From assembly GCA_965216105.1 (NCBI GenBank), contig OZ244147.1, positions 1,054,001-1,118,000 on the forward strand: 64,000 nucleotides of DNA, written 5' to 3'. The stretch comes from JAALLB01 sp017643495 (GTDB taxonomy: Bacteria > Pseudomonadota > Alphaproteobacteria > Rhizobiales > Rhizobiaceae). The notes under the pieces were generated by a model, which saw only the letters and a list, made by a program, of their open reading frames with translations, was not told where the DNA came from and did not search any database. The position numbers and the translations under genes are program-made. The first letter of the stretch is position 1; each line of letters begins with the position of its first letter. Shown piece after piece: positions 1-7,759 of the stretch.

Positions 1-1503
1 GTGGCGCTCCGTTCACAAAAACTTTCCGAGGAATTGCGGCCGATACATGCCGGTCTGGTTGGCGGACAGTACAAACCACTGACCGAAGCGGCTGTGCAGC
101 GTATCCATGAAGCCGCGCTGGATGCGCTGGAGAATATCGGTCTTGGCGATGCACCGGAATCGGGTATTGCCATCATGACCGAGGCCGGTGCGGTTCATGG
201 AGAAGATGGGCGGTTGCGGTTTCCCCGTTCGCTTGTCGAGGATGTACTGGCGATTGCAGCGCGGGATATCACGCTTCATGCTCGCGACCCGAAACATGAT
301 CTCCAGTTGTCCGGAAACCGCGTTCATTTCGGAACTGCCGGTGCAGCGGTCCATATTGTTGATATCGAGAACAATGATTACCGGGAATCCACCCTTCAGG
401 ATCTTTATAATTCCGCACGCATAACCGACCAGCTGGACAATGTGCATTTTTTCCAGCGCACAATGGTTGCCAGGGACATTGCCGACAATCTCGAACTGGA
501 TGTGAATACCGTTTACGCTTCGTGTGCGGGCACAATGAAGCATGTCGGCACCAGCATTTTTGATCCGGACTATGCACGCCCCTGTCTTGAATTGCTGCAC
601 ATGATCGCCGGAAGCGAGGAAGCATGGCGAGCAAGGCCGTTCGTTTCCAATTCGAACTGTTTTGTCGTGCCGCCCATGAAGTTTGCAACCGAATCCTGCC
701 GGGTGATGGAGGAATGCGTTCTCGGCGGCATGCCGGTTCTCCTGCTTTCTGCGGGGCAGGCGGGAGCAACAGCACCGGCTCCCCTTGCCACCTCCATCGT
801 ACAGGCCGTGGCCGAGTGTCTCGCCGGTCTTGTGTATGTCAATGCTCTCAAACCGGGGCATCCGGCAATTTTCGGTACGTGGCCGTTTGTCTCTGACCTG
901 CGGACAGGTGCGATGTCGGGTGGTTCGGGCGAGCAGGCCCTGCTGAGTGCCGGATGCGCGCAAATGCACCAGTTCTATGATTTGCCAGGTGGTGCAGCAG
1001 CGGGCATTGCAGATTCAAAAATGCCGGACATGCAGGCAGGCTGGGAGCAGGGAATTTCCAACGTCATGGCCGGCCTTTCAGGCCTGAACATGGTTTATGA
1101 AAGTGTTGGCATGCATGCTTCACTTCTGGGCTTTTGTCTGGAATCCCTCATTCTTGGCGATGATTTGCTCGGGCAGGTTCAGCGTTGTGTGAAAGGCATC
1201 GAGGTAACCGAGGACAGCGTGTCACTTGAAGCAATGCGCAGCGTATGTCTTGGCGGGCCGGGTCATTATCTCGGACATGAGCAGACCCTGTCACTGATGC
1301 AGACGGAATATGTCTATCCCACACTTGCTGACCGGACATCACCCAAGGAATGGGCGGAGATCGGCAAACCGGAACTGATCGTCAAAGCCATTGAGCGGAA
1401 ACGGTCAATTCTGGACGGTTCCGGACCATTCCACATCGACCCCGATACGGATGCAAGGATACGCGAGCGCTTCACGATACATCTGCCCGCCCCCCGGGGC
1501 TGA
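1..1503 (+). CDS. MttB-family (non-pyrrolysine) methylamine/betaine methyltransferase, possibly 5'-partial
   Basis: This is a 500-residue protein of the trimethylamine methyltransferase (MttB) superfamily. The family demethylates quaternary or tertiary amines and passes the methyl group to a corrinoid protein. The first codon in the window is an in-frame GTG, so the true start may lie upstream. The frame has no internal TAG, so this is the pyrrolysine-free branch that includes glycine betaine methyltransferases. Sequence support is the long TIM-barrel-like body with Gly-rich segments such as MSGGSG near residue 305 and CLGGPGHYLGH near 415. The 3' end overlaps the convergent transporter gene by about 30 bases. 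No corrinoid protein is seen in the window. The family call is firm; the substrate is unknown. Confidence 0.85.
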   Translation: MALRSQKLSEELRPIHAGLVGGQYKPLTEAAVQRIHEAALDALENIGLGDAPESGIAIMTEAGAVHGEDGRLRFPRSLVEDVLAIAARDITLHARDPKHDLQLSGNRVHFGTAGAAVHIVDIENNDYRESTLQDLYNSARITDQLDNVHFFQRTMVARDIADNLELDVNTVYASCAGTMKHVGTSIFDPDYARPCLELLHMIAGSEEAWRARPFVSNSNCFVVPPMKFATESCRVMEECVLGGMPVLLLSAGQAGATAPAPLATSIVQAVAECLAGLVYVNALKPGHPAIFGTWPFVSDLRTGAMSGGSGEQALLSAGCAQMHQFYDLPGGAAAGIADSKMPDMQAGWEQGISNVMAGLSGLNMVYESVGMHASLLGFCLESLILGDDLLGQVQRCVKGIEVTEDSVSLEAMRSVCLGGPGHYLGHEQTLSLMQTEYVYPTLADRTSPKEWAEIGKPELIVKAIERKRSILDGSGPFHIDPDTDARIRERFTIHLPAPRG

Positions 1504-2467
1504 CCGGTTCAATCTCCGGCGTCTCATCCGGTTTGCCATACATCCAGCCGAGAACGAGGGGTGTCAGGAACATGGGCAGTTGGTAACTGGCAATAAACAG
1601 CAGAATGGGGTCTGTGACAGCCAGGGGCAGGGCTGCCAGGAATATCGAGTTGTTCCGGTTTCCTGCTGCAAGGGCGAATGCGGCGCGGCCATTGCCGAGC
1701 GCTTCCCGAATGCTCGAAATCCCAAACAGGTACCAGGCCATTATCTGCATTCCGAAATTGGAAACGAATGCAGCAGTCAGCATGATTGCAATTTCGAGAA
1801 CATTGTTTGCAGCCGCGTCCAGAAATCCGGTCATCAGGCCTGATACAATCGTGGCCATGGCAATTGCCGACAAGCCGTCCACGGTCTGGCGACCACTGTC
1901 GCCGAGGCGGGGAAGCATGAAACGCCTGATCAGCAGGCCGGCACCCGATGCGACGAAGATGACGATGAACAGCCGGAAAGCAACGGATGCGACTTCTGCC
2001 GGATCCCCAAAGGCGGGCATGATCGTAAAGGCAGGGAAAATGGTCAGTGGCAACAGTGCCGTGGAAACAAACAGGAGGCGCAATGCAGGACCGGGCCGAT
2101 GGCCCATCATGATTGTCAGGCTGGGCATTGCGGAAATGGGAGATGCGGAGAAACACAGTACCAGAGCCACTGCAAGAGGTGTTGAAATGCCTGCTGACAC
2201 GAAGCCGATTGCCATCAGGCAGGGCAGGGCAATTTGGAAGAACAGAATGAACAGGAATATTGAACGCAGGCCCTTCAGGTTGCCGAACACTTCTGAAGGA
2301 TCAATTCGCAAGGCGCCCAGAAACAGCAATACGGCCACGACATGGCCAACATAGGGGCGGACAGTGGTCGCAACACCGGGTACAAAAATACCCGCTATCA
2401 GGCCGGTGAGAATGAACACGCGGCCATAACGGGCGATAAAATGCAGGATGTTCAACAGTAAGGACAT
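1472..2467 (-). CDS. Bile acid:sodium symporter (BASS) family transporter
   Basis: A 331-residue, highly hydrophobic inner-membrane protein with about nine or ten predicted helices. It carries BASS-like polar breaks in the membrane (SASPISAMPS near residue 130 and AFALAAGNRNNS near residue 265), where sodium and substrate bind in this fold. A TTG two codons upstream is in frame, but the ATG at 2467 is a better start. The family moves organic anions, including bile acids, pantoate and 2-keto acids; nothing here fixes the substrate. The C-terminus is polar and overlaps the 3' end of the convergent MttB-like gene, so the two are not co-transcribed. Confidence 0.8.
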   Translation of the reverse strand: MSLLLNILHFIARYGRVFILTGLIAGIFVPGVATTVRPYVGHVVAVLLFLGALRIDPSEVFGNLKGLRSIFLFILFFQIALPCLMAIGFVSAGISTPLAVALVLCFSASPISAMPSLTIMMGHRPGPALRLLFVSTALLPLTIFPAFTIMPAFGDPAEVASVAFRLFIVIFVASGAGLLIRRFMLPRLGDSGRQTVDGLSAIAMATIVSGLMTGFLDAAANNVLEIAIMLTAAFVSNFGMQIMAWYLFGISSIREALGNGRAAFALAAGNRNNSIFLAALPLAVTDPILLFIASYQLPMFLTPLVLGWMYGKPDETPEIEPVSPGGRADVS

Positions 2468-2550
2468 GGACAAGGGACTCAGTAACTCCCCTTGTTAACA
2501 TATCAAACAGGCATGTGCTTCAGGTTTTCGGCACCAGTCCGAATTTGTCC

Positions 2551-2769
2551 TTAATCGTACAAACTCACCTGGCGAACTTCAGCCTTGTCAGCCCCTTCGA
2601 TGCATCGTTGTGACAGATCAGGCCAAGACTGGGCACTGCAGGGTGCAGCTATCGTCTGGCGCATCTGGTTTGCCTCAGCCTCTGTATTCTGCATGTACAT
2701 GGACAAGGCAGCAGAAGCGAGAAAGGTCACAATAGCGGCTATAAAAATGTAATCGTTGCGTTTTTTCAT
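2551..2769 (-). CDS. Small single-pass membrane protein, unknown function
   Basis: A 72-residue protein with a short basic N-terminus (MKKRN), one hydrophobic segment at about residues 8-25, and a polar tail carrying two cysteines (PCSAQSW and QRCIEG). The tail would probably face the periplasm, where the cysteines could form a disulfide. An AGGA ribosome-binding site lies at a good distance upstream of the ATG. I do not recognise a family. It sits between two transporter genes on the same strand and may share a transcript with the EamA gene upstream of it. Confidence 0.55.
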   Translation of the reverse strand: MKKRNDYIFIAAIVTFLASAALSMYMQNTEAEANQMRQTIAAPCSAQSWPDLSQRCIEGADKAEVRQVSLYD

Positions 2770-2853
2770 GGCGTTTTCCTGCCCCTACAACAAGAAAACC
2801 CGCTCAAAGGTTCCACAAGTATCCGGATTTGTCATGCCGGAAAACGGGACGCA

Positions 2854-3756
2854 TCAGGGATGGGGTCTTGGCCTGCGGTTGACCAGCACAATTCCGACAG
2901 CAACCAGAACCAGTGCTGCGACGATTGTCCAGGTTATGGTTTCTCCCAGAAACAACCAGCCGAACAATACGCCGAACAGCGGTGACAGAAAGCCGAAGGA
3001 TGCCATGTCGGAAGCCGGGTAAACGGAGAGGATCCAGAACCAGGTCACGAAGCTGATGCAGACAACAACAACGACTTGCAATGCCAGAATGGACCAGTGC
3101 ATCAGGGTCGGGTCACGAAAGCCCTGTCCGATAAAAATTGCGGCCGGAACGAGAATGATTGCCGAGACCACAATCTGGTAAAATAGCTGGAGTTCAGGGG
3201 TGACGGTTGAAAGCCTGGTGGTTCTGGCTATCAGCGCAATTGCCGCCCAGAATATGGCACCCACCAATGCCATCACATCACCCAGGAAAGAAGTTTGCGG
3301 ATTGCCACCCTGCGGATAAAGGGCGACAGCGACACCGGCGCAGGCCAGCACCAGACCGGCGAATTTCACGACACTCATCCGTTCGCCCGGGATGAGAAAA
3401 TGTGCTCCAAGCGCTACCCAGAACGGCATTGTGTAGAAAAAGATGGTTGTACGCCCGACGGACGTCAGTTCGAGGGCGGAAAACAGCAGGGCAAACTCGA
3501 CCGCAAAACATATGCCGGTGGCGATACCCGGAACAAGAATTGCCCATGACCAGTCAAATGGCTTGCCGCGGATTGCCATGTATGCGGCCATCAACGGTAT
3601 TGCAAAAAGGGAACGCAAGCCGGCCTGCATGAGCGGGCTGATTGCTTCATTGACGACCTTTATGGCGACCTGGTTGAGACCCAGTGTGATCATGATCGTG
3701 ACCAGCAGGACAGCCCCAAGGGTATCAATCCGGGTTTTTCGTTCCAAACTTGCCAC
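2854..3756 (-). CDS. EamA/DMT family transporter
   Basis: A 300-residue integral membrane protein with ten predicted helices in two EamA repeats, roughly residues 10-145 and 155-290. The end of the second repeat has the usual pattern of a glycine/proline-containing helix (LFGVLFGWLFLGE) followed by a final helix and a short basic tail (NRRPRPHP). The start is GTG with GGAGAAAG just upstream. DMT transporters usually export amino acids or metabolites; the substrate is not predictable. It is divergent from paaG across about 120 bases. Confidence 0.85.
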   Translation of the reverse strand: MASLERKTRIDTLGAVLLVTIMITLGLNQVAIKVVNEAISPLMQAGLRSLFAIPLMAAYMAIRGKPFDWSWAILVPGIATGICFAVEFALLFSALELTSVGRTTIFFYTMPFWVALGAHFLIPGERMSVVKFAGLVLACAGVAVALYPQGGNPQTSFLGDVMALVGAIFWAAIALIARTTRLSTVTPELQLFYQIVVSAIILVPAAIFIGQGFRDPTLMHWSILALQVVVVVCISFVTWFWILSVYPASDMASFGFLSPLFGVLFGWLFLGETITWTIVAALVLVAVGIVLVNRRPRPHP

Positions 3757-3879
3757 CTTTCTCCAGAAGCATTCCGGCTTATGCCATGTGCGGCCTCAAG
3801 GCAATGCATGAATCGCAATGCAGGAGTTGCAGTTGCCGGGAAACGCGATATGGTTCATGCCGCATCAGCGGGGAGAAAC

Positions 3880-4668
3880 ATGACAAGCATACTGACTGAA
3901 AAACTGGACGGGGTGGTGCGTCTGACGCTCAACCGCCCGGATAGCCTCAATGCGTTCACGGACGAGATGCATCTGCTGTTGCGGGCGCAATTGGAGGAAG
4001 CACGGGATGACGATACTTGCCGGGCTATCCTGCTAACCGGTGCCGGCAGGGGATTTTGTGCCGGCCAGGACCTTGGCGACAGGGACCCGCGCAAGATGGA
4101 CGGCCCGCCCGATCTCAGCCACACGATAGAAACCTTCTACAACCCGTTGATTCGCCTGATCCGCAGCATCGAAAAGCCTGTTGTTTGTGCCGTTAACGGC
4201 GTAGCGGCGGGGGCTGGTGCAAACATTGCCCTGAATTGCGACATCGTTTTTGCCGCCCGCTCAGCAAAATTCATTCAGGCCTTTTCCAAAATCGGACTGA
4301 TTCCCGATAGCGGTGGTACATGGCACTTGCCGCGTCTTGTTGGTGAAGCGCGCGCAAAGGCCCTCATCATGACGGCTGAACCGCTGATGGCGGAAGAAGC
4401 GGAACGTATCGGCATGATCTACAAGTGTGTCGATGATGATGCGCTGGCAGGGGAAGCATCGGCTTTGGCTGAAAGGCTTGCCAAGGGAGCAACCTTCGGG
4501 CTGGGACTTGCGAAGCGTGCACTGAATGCCTCCAGCTCAAACACGTTTGACCAGCAGATTGATCTCGAACGTGACCTGCAGCGAGAGGCTGGCCGCAGTC
4601 CCGATTATGCGGAAGGTGTGACCGCGTTCATGGAAAAACGGGCCCCTGACTTTACGGGAAAGCCATGA
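3880..4668 (+). CDS. paaG: 2-(1,2-epoxy-1,2-dihydrophenyl)acetyl-CoA isomerase (enoyl-CoA hydratase family)
   Basis: A 262-residue crotonase-family protein, the same length as E. coli PaaG, which isomerises the ring-epoxide of phenylacetyl-CoA to an oxepin. The ATG at 3880 follows a GGGGAG site; longer in-frame starts upstream lack one. The oxyanion-hole segments AGRGFCAGQDLGD (about residue 55) and NGVAAGAGANIAL (about 107) are intact. The stretch DIVFAARSAKFIQAFSKIG, followed by PDSGGTWHLPR, closely follows PaaG rather than generic enoyl-CoA hydratases. The gene overlaps paaI by four bases. The ring epoxidase paaABCDE and paaZ are not in this window. Confidence 0.88.
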   Translation: MTSILTEKLDGVVRLTLNRPDSLNAFTDEMHLLLRAQLEEARDDDTCRAILLTGAGRGFCAGQDLGDRDPRKMDGPPDLSHTIETFYNPLIRLIRSIEKPVVCAVNGVAAGAGANIALNCDIVFAARSAKFIQAFSKIGLIPDSGGTWHLPRLVGEARAKALIMTAEPLMAEEAERIGMIYKCVDDDALAGEASALAERLAKGATFGLGLAKRALNASSSNTFDQQIDLERDLQREAGRSPDYAEGVTAFMEKRAPDFTGKP

Positions 4669-5102
4669 GTTCAGACCAGCTTTCACCGGATGATATGGCC
4701 CGGGCATGTGCTGACAGCATGTGGTCCACCGATAATGCCAGCAAGGGGCTTGGCATGGAAATATTGTGCATTTCCTCAGGCCAGGCGGATCTCAAAATGA
4801 CGGTGCGTGATGACATGACGAATGGTCACAAGATTTGTCATGGGGGCTTTATCTTTACCCTTGCCGACAGTGCGTTTGCCTTTGCCTGCAATGGCTACAA
4901 CCAGTATGCCGTTGCCCAGCGGTGCGGGATTGACTTCATTGCACCTGCTTATGCCGGAGATGAGCTCACGGCCAAGGCAAGGGAGCGTAACCGTTCAGGC
5001 CGGTCAGGCATTTATGATGTGCAGGTTACCAACCAGGACGGGGCAGTGATCGCCGAATTGCGGGGCAATTCGCGTACCATCAAGGGGCAACATCTGCCAT
5101 GA
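4665..5102 (+). CDS. paaI: Hydroxyphenylacetyl-CoA thioesterase PaaI
   Basis: A 145-residue hot-dog-fold thioesterase. The segment HKICHGGFIFTLADSAFAFA (about residues 49-68) holds the HGG turn and the catalytic Asp typical of PaaI. PaaI hydrolyses CoA esters that stall in the phenylacetate pathway and so frees CoA. Start and stop codons overlap paaG (ATGA), which indicates translational coupling. About 105 bases separate it from paaK. Confidence 0.9.
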   Translation: MSSDQLSPDDMARACADSMWSTDNASKGLGMEILCISSGQADLKMTVRDDMTNGHKICHGGFIFTLADSAFAFACNGYNQYAVAQRCGIDFIAPAYAGDELTAKARERNRSGRSGIYDVQVTNQDGAVIAELRGNSRTIKGQHLP

Positions 5103-5159
5103 CATGGTGCTGAATTTTGAGAGGCTGTTCGCGGTCACCAGTGACTGCATGGTGGTGAA

Positions 5160-5171
5160 ACCGAATTCGGT
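5160..5171. promoter_or_regulatory. 12-bp perfect palindrome upstream of paaK (putative TetR operator)
   Basis: ACCGAATTCGGT is a perfect 12-base palindrome in the paaI-paaK gap, 36 bases before the paaK start. A related shorter palindrome, ACCAATTGGT, lies upstream of the TetR gene (7174-7183). The shared ACC...GGT arms suggest a common operator. This is inference from symmetry and position only. Confidence 0.35.
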
Positions 5172-5207
5172 AATGAATATCCAGTTTGCTTGTATGGGAG
5201 CAATCCA

Positions 5208-6509
5208 ATGAAAGACCTAACCCCGAAAAAATCCGATCTTGATCCGATAGAGATCGCCTCACGGGATGAAATATCCGCCCTTCAGCTTGAACGTCTCAAG
5301 AAGACCCTGGCGCGTGCCTATGAAAACGTTCCGCATTATCGCAAGGCCTTTGACGATGCAGGTGTTCATCCGGATGATTGCAAGACACTGTCCGACCTTG
5401 CCAGGTTTCCCTTCACTGTAAAACAGGATTTGCGAGACAATTATCCGTTCGGCATGTTTGCGGTGCCGAGGGAAGAGCTTATTCGTGTCCACGCTTCTTC
5501 AGGTACTACAGGAAAGCCCACGGTTGTCGGTTATACAAGAAACGATATCGATGTATGGGCAGAAGTCGTGGCCAGGTCCATGCGGGCTTCGGGCACGCGC
5601 CCGGGCGACATTGTTCATGTCGCTTATGGCTACGGCCTGTTTACCGGCGGGCTTGGTGCGCATTATGGCGCTGAACGGCTGGGCTGTACGGTCGTGCCGA
5701 TCTCCGGGGGAATGACACCGCGCCAGGTGACGTTGATCGATGATTTCAAACCTTCGACCATCATGGTAACCCCTTCCTACATGCTGGCGATCCTTGACGA
5801 GTTTCGTGCGCAGGGCAAGGACCCGCGCGAAAGCTCGCTGGAAGTGGGGATTTTCGGAGCCGAACCCTGGACCAATGCCATGCGTGCAGATGTGGAAGCT
5901 GCTTTTGACATGCATGCCGTTGATATTTACGGCCTGTCCGAGGTGATCGGTCCGGGCGTTGCCAATGAATGTGTTGAAACGAAAGACGGTCTTCATGTCT
6001 GGGAAGACCATTTTTACCCCGAGATCATCAATCCTGAAACTGGCGCACCTGTCGAAGATGGTGAACAGGGAGAACTGGTCTTCACTTCGCTGACCAAGGA
6101 AGCCTTTCCGATCATACGCTACCGCACCAGGGACCTGACCCGCCTGTTGCCGGGAACTGCCCGGTCAATGCGGCGCATGGAGAAAATCACCGGGCGGTCC
6201 GATGACATGATCATTCTGCGCGGGGTCAATGTCTTTCCCACACAGATCGAGGAACAGATCCTGAAAGTCGAAGGGCTGGCGCCGCATTACCAGATCGAAC
6301 TCGTCAAGAACGGCCCGATGGATGCGATGATTGTCCATGTGGAAGCGACGGAGACGACTGCCAGTGAGGCAGAGCGGGAAGCTTTTGCTGCAAGGCTTGG
6401 CGAGCATATCAAGGGTGTCGTCGGGGTGTCGGCGCAAATTGATGTGCGCGTTCCTGGCGGCATTGAGCGCTCAATGGGCAAGGCCGTGCGGGTACTCGAC
6501 AAGCGCTAG
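5208..6509 (+). CDS. paaK: Phenylacetate-CoA ligase
   Basis: A 433-residue adenylate-forming ligase that activates phenylacetate to phenylacetyl-CoA with ATP. The P-loop-like motif SSGTTGKP is at residues 97-104, with YGLSEVIGPGV near 245 and the RSDDMIILRGVNVFP hinge near 330, as in PaaK. Length matches the family (about 430-440). The ATG at 5208 has GGGAG seven bases upstream; a TTG six codons earlier is less likely. Its TAG stop overlaps the stop of the convergent tetR gene inside a shared CTAG. Confidence 0.93.
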   Translation: MKDLTPKKSDLDPIEIASRDEISALQLERLKKTLARAYENVPHYRKAFDDAGVHPDDCKTLSDLARFPFTVKQDLRDNYPFGMFAVPREELIRVHASSGTTGKPTVVGYTRNDIDVWAEVVARSMRASGTRPGDIVHVAYGYGLFTGGLGAHYGAERLGCTVVPISGGMTPRQVTLIDDFKPSTIMVTPSYMLAILDEFRAQGKDPRESSLEVGIFGAEPWTNAMRADVEAAFDMHAVDIYGLSEVIGPGVANECVETKDGLHVWEDHFYPEIINPETGAPVEDGEQGELVFTSLTKEAFPIIRYRTRDLTRLLPGTARSMRRMEKITGRSDDMIILRGVNVFPTQIEEQILKVEGLAPHYQIELVKNGPMDAMIVHVEATETTASEAEREAFAARLGEHIKGVVGVSAQIDVRVPGGIERSMGKAVRVLDKR

Positions 6510-7105
6510 GTTTCAACTGTCACTCGACCAAGCACGCCGACAACCGCCGCAACGGACTGGTCCAGTACCGCAAGCGGTGCCCGGGAGCGGGCAAGAATGC
6601 GCAAGCCGACATATTGGGAAAGCAGCAGGGACGCCATCCTTTCATGCTCAGCCTTGCCTGCGGTGCGGTAATGACGGCTGTCTGCAAGTGCCAAAGCGAA
6701 ACCGTTCTGCATGTCATTCAGCAATCCCTGAACCATCCGGGAAATGTCCTGGTCATCGGCTGCCGGTCCGGCGGCAGCCGAACACAGTAGGCAGCCACGC
6801 CTGTCCCCATTCCTGACAGTCGAAACAATTGACTGAAACAGGGTATTGATCCGGTCGACCCCATCGGCAGGGGTATCACCCGTCAGCAGGTTGACGGCGG
6901 GTTGAACCGCATCCGTTTCATAACGGGCAATGGCAGTAAGGAAGAGTGTTTTCTTGTCCTTGAAGGCCTTGTACAGGCTTCCGCGTGTCAATCCCATGCC
7001 CTTCAACAGGTCGGGAAGCGAAGCCTCTTCATAGCCCAGTTCCCAGAAGACGTTCATGGCATCGCCGATTGCCTGGTCGGTATCAAATTCGCGCGGTCTC
7101 GCCAT
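6506..7105 (-). CDS. TetR/AcrR family transcriptional regulator
   Basis: A 199-residue regulator. The N-terminal helix-turn-helix spans about residues 10-55, with a recognition region LLKGMGLTRGSLYKAFKDK. The C-terminal half resembles the TetR_C domains of AcrR-type repressors and includes a CLLCSAAAG segment. The start at 7105 is preceded by AAGGAGA. It converges on paaK and diverges from the DM13 gene, so either could be its target. The palindromes at 5160-5171 and 7174-7183 are candidate operators. In other bacteria PaaR-type TetR proteins control paa genes, but this assignment is inference. Confidence 0.88.
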   Translation of the reverse strand: MARPREFDTDQAIGDAMNVFWELGYEEASLPDLLKGMGLTRGSLYKAFKDKKTLFLTAIARYETDAVQPAVNLLTGDTPADGVDRINTLFQSIVSTVRNGDRRGCLLCSAAAGPAADDQDISRMVQGLLNDMQNGFALALADSRHYRTAGKAEHERMASLLLSQYVGLRILARSRAPLAVLDQSVAAVVGVLGRVTVET

Positions 7106-7173
7106 ATATTTCTCCTTCGCAGAAAAGCTAGTTTGGAACTCTTGAGTCCACAATTCACGTTATTGTGTTTTGT

Positions 7174-7183
7174 ACCAATTGGT
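7174..7183. promoter_or_regulatory. 10-bp palindrome between tetR and the DM13 gene (putative operator)
   Basis: ACCAATTGGT is a perfect palindrome in the 147-base divergent gap. It is about 70 bases from either start codon, where a dimeric TetR repressor could control both promoters. It resembles the palindrome before paaK. Confidence 0.35.
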
Positions 7184-7252
7184 TCCTAATGATAAATATC
7201 CATCGTCTCCCGAAAAGGAGGCTTGAACCCCGATCTTTCAAGGAATACGAAA

Positions 7253-7651
7253 ATGAAGAATTTTATCCGGACAATTGTTTTTGCAATCGGCGCATCCCTC
7301 ATTGTTTTCATGCCCATGCAGGCTTATGCGGAGAAGGCCGTCGCGAAAGGCAGTTTCGTTGGGGCAAGCGATCACATCACGACAGGTGGCGTCTCCATAA
7401 TCAAGACCGCAAATGGTGGCGCTGTCGTCATACTGGACACGAATTTCAGTCTGGATGGCGCACCTGATCCCCGTGTCGGGTTTGGCAAGGATGGCAAATT
7501 TATTGATGCTTCCGATCTGGGCAAACTGGTCAACAATGACGGGTTGCAGGCTTATGTGGTTCCGCCAAGTGTCAATGTGGATGATTTCAATGAAGTCTAT
7601 ATCTGGTGCCGCAAGTTTGCCGTTCCGCTGGGTGTTGCATCGCTGAACTAA
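7253..7651 (+). CDS. Secreted DM13-domain protein
   Basis: A 132-residue protein with a signal peptide (residues 1-24, ending MQAYA). A DM13 domain fills nearly all of the mature chain: it begins GSFVGASDHITTGG, continues through VILDTNFSLDGAPDP, and ends VYIWCRKFAVPLGVASL. DM13 domains are extracytoplasmic and have been proposed to bind a redox cofactor through their conserved Cys, here in the IWCRKF segment; the actual role is unknown. The ATG at 7253 has AAGGAA upstream. The gene stands alone with its own terminator and is divergent from tetR. Confidence 0.82.
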   Translation: MKNFIRTIVFAIGASLIVFMPMQAYAEKAVAKGSFVGASDHITTGGVSIIKTANGGAVVILDTNFSLDGAPDPRVGFGKDGKFIDASDLGKLVNNDGLQAYVVPPSVNVDDFNEVYIWCRKFAVPLGVASLN

Positions 7652-7669
7652 GCAAACAACAGTCTTGTC

Positions 7670-7701
7670 AAAAGGGCAGGGGCTAATGCTTCTGCCCTTT
7701 T
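7670..7701 (+). terminator. Rho-independent terminator after the DM13 gene
   Basis: The ten-base arm AAAAGGGCAG pairs perfectly with CTGCCCTTTT across a 12-base loop, 18 bases after the DM13 stop codon. The run of T is part of the second arm. It separates the DM13 gene from the glycerate kinase operon. Confidence 0.8.
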
Positions 7702-7759
7702 GTGTTGGCACGGGCTTTCCCGTCTTGACGGCAGGCACTGGCTGGCTCATATCCAACGC

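Noticed and set aside
1..1503. Pyrrolysine-containing trimethylamine methyltransferase
   Set aside because: There is no in-frame TAG anywhere in the coding region.
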